Assembly: GCA_943704495.1 (NCBI GenBank)
Contig: CALSCR010001352.1
Span: 1-33,421, forward strand
Source: Pigoraptor chileana
Lineage: Eukaryota > Opisthokonta > Filasterea
Length of the DNA stretch: 33,421 bases
Reading direction: 5' to 3'
In this document: positions 32,501 through 33,421 of the stretch, in pieces
Layout: the number at the start of each line of letters is the position of its first letter
How positions within the stretch are numbered: position 1 is the first letter of the stretch
Translations under genes and position numbers: made by a program
Notes under the pieces: generated by a model
What the model saw: only the letters and a program-made list of their open reading frames with translations
Told to the model about the DNA's origin: nothing
Databases searched by the model: none

Positions 32501-33421
32501 GCAGCTTTGTACACATGGATGCCCCCGTCCATTGATCAGAGCAGGTCACATACACACCATGAGTGTTTTGGCGTTGCCTCCAAGTGAATCCTGAAGAAGA
32601 CGCGTGAGCTTTGAATCACGGTACGGCACGTGCGAGGCGCCGTTCACGAGCGATGCGATCACATTGCCGAGCGTCGAAAGGGAGAGGTTGATTTTTGCAG
32701 CCTCCTTGAACCTGTCCCCCGTCGCCCCCGTCTTGCTCTGCCTCTCGGAGCCGGCGAGATCGACCATGTTCAGCTTGCCCATGCGCAGATGCTCCTTTCC
32801 ATCCGGGCCATTCTCGATGCACTCGATGGTCAGAGTGAGAATGGCGTGCGACCGCGACGAGTGCTCGTTCATGTGCGTTGCGCCAACGACGCGGTTTTTG
32901 TTCCCGTTTGTCATCAGATTGTCGAGCTCAGACGCGGATTTCACGACAAACGAGCTGAGGTCTTTTACGTAAACGCCAGTCTCGGGATTTTCCTTGAGTT
33001 CCAGTCGCTTGTTTTGCTCTGGGGCAAGGAGGTCCCGGATTTCTTCCTGCAACAGCACATGTGCAATGGGGATGGCGAGACACATAACTCAACTCATTAT
33101 CTCAGACGCTATGCACATGGACTTGACAGGAGAGATAGTGCGTGAGAGACAAGAAGGAGTCAAGTCTATGTCTTGGGCGCCGCGCCCACAGACTCAGCGA
33201 AAGGGAATAAGAAAGAACACACACGCGAGAGACCAAGACGAAAGCAAATGGGACAACACACACAGATAGGCATACATGAGTTAACACAGTGTGCGTGTGC
33301 GTGCGTGCGTGCGTGAGTGAGCGAGTGAGTGAGTGAGTGAGTGTGTGTGTGTGTGTGTGTGTGTGGAGGAGGGCAGTGGTACAGTGCGCGCACGCACCAT
33401 GTAAACTTCCAAGTAAGACAC
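29545..33421 (-). CDS. KIF3A: Kinesin-2 motor subunit, KIF3A type, N-terminus outside window
   Basis: KIF3A is a motor subunit of heterotrimeric kinesin-2, which drives anterograde intraflagellar transport. Exons in transcript order: (33421)-33398, 33046-32558, 32312-32132, 31897-31536, 31175-31060, 30776-30674, 30418-30293, 30152-29965, 29716-29545; 586 residues are seen. Motor motifs: SYLEVYM then [38 protein letters not shown] (switch I), [18 protein letters not shown] (switch II), [35 protein letters not shown] and [16 protein letters not shown]. The neck is [21 protein letters not shown] Gly/Asp/Arg-rich hinge and a long coiled coil with KLLVGGVN and KKRKLKKVW follow, then [15 protein letters not shown] and a basic Lys/Pro/Thr-rich tail. 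Absent here: P-loop and microtubule-binding exons upstream. Two introns appear to use GC donors (31059 and 30292). Two introns carry hairpin repeats. Confidence 0.96.
31371..31415 (-). repeat. Intronic hairpin repeat, copy in KIF3A intron
   Basis: On the sense strand it is TGTGGAGTCCATGGGCACAG then CGCCTATGACACTGACTTG and AATCCT, identical in the core to the LARP1 and receptor-kinase copies. It lies in the intron 31535-31176. Pyrimidine-rich words (TCTTTCCACTTTG) flank it on both sides. Confidence 0.88.
33156..33198 (-). repeat. Intronic hairpin repeat, diverged copy in KIF3A intron
   Basis: The sense sequence reads GCTGAGTCTGTGGGCGCGG then CGCCCAAGACATAGACTTGACTCC. The inner stem is TGGGC/GCCCA around GCGGC, again a five-base loop. 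The outer GAGTC can pair with GACTT or perfectly with the final GACTC. It lies in the intron 33397-33047. Confidence 0.75.
33288..33365. repeat. (GTGC)n(GTGA)n(GT)n compound microsatellite
   Basis: Consecutive four-base runs GTGC and GTGA pass into (GT)n in the KIF3A intron 33397-33047, about 30 bases from its donor. In the transcript it reads as CA- and TCAC-rich sequence. Confidence 0.9.

Noticed and set aside
1-33421. tRNA, rRNA, CRISPR array or virus-like element
   Set aside because: No paired A/B box sequences, no ribosomal core motifs, no spacer-repeat arrays and no reverse transcriptase, integrase or capsid-like reading frame were seen.

Overview
This window comes from a nuclear genome of a unicellular eukaryote close to animals. 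A choanoflagellate or another flagellated unicellular holozoan fits best. The evidence is a receptor tyrosine kinase with animal-style ectodomain modules, a kinesin-2 motor (so probably a cilium), a LARP1 that keeps nearly every animal LARP1 motif, many short GT-AG introns, and roughly balanced to GC-rich coding sequence. The species assignment is inference. No rRNA, tRNA, CRISPR array or recognisable virus-like element was found.

Layout, left to right. (1) 1-5084, minus: XPF/ERCC4 repair endonuclease, whose 3' end lies beyond the window; its introns hold three simple-sequence arrays. (2) 5867-9098, plus: an accessory gene with a low-complexity N-terminus, coiled-coil repeats, a PD-(D/E)XK nuclease-like domain and a FunK1/Crinkler-type kinase-like domain; it is not one open frame. 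(3) 10123-12731, minus: eIF3d, complete in six exons. (4) 13842-18933, plus: LARP1, complete in seven exons, head-to-head with eIF3d. (5) 20113-28856, minus: a 17-exon receptor tyrosine kinase of about 1380 residues. Its ectodomain reads signal peptide, MNNL/DSL-like (Delta/Jagged-type) N-terminus, calcium-binding EGF, four cadherin-like repeats, EGF, two FN3; then a membrane helix and an apparently active tyrosine kinase. (6) 29545-33421, minus: KIF3A-type kinesin-2, whose N-terminal motor exons lie beyond the window.

I derived the exon structures by joining frames at splice sites and checking homology. Total coding lengths of eIF3d, LARP1 and the receptor kinase come out as whole codons, and exon phases match at every junction in XPF and KIF3A.

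The two most unusual observations are the Delta-like head on a tyrosine kinase receptor, and a family of about 43-base hairpin-forming repeats. The repeats occur six times, in five introns of three different genes, and every copy is in the sense orientation of its host gene.
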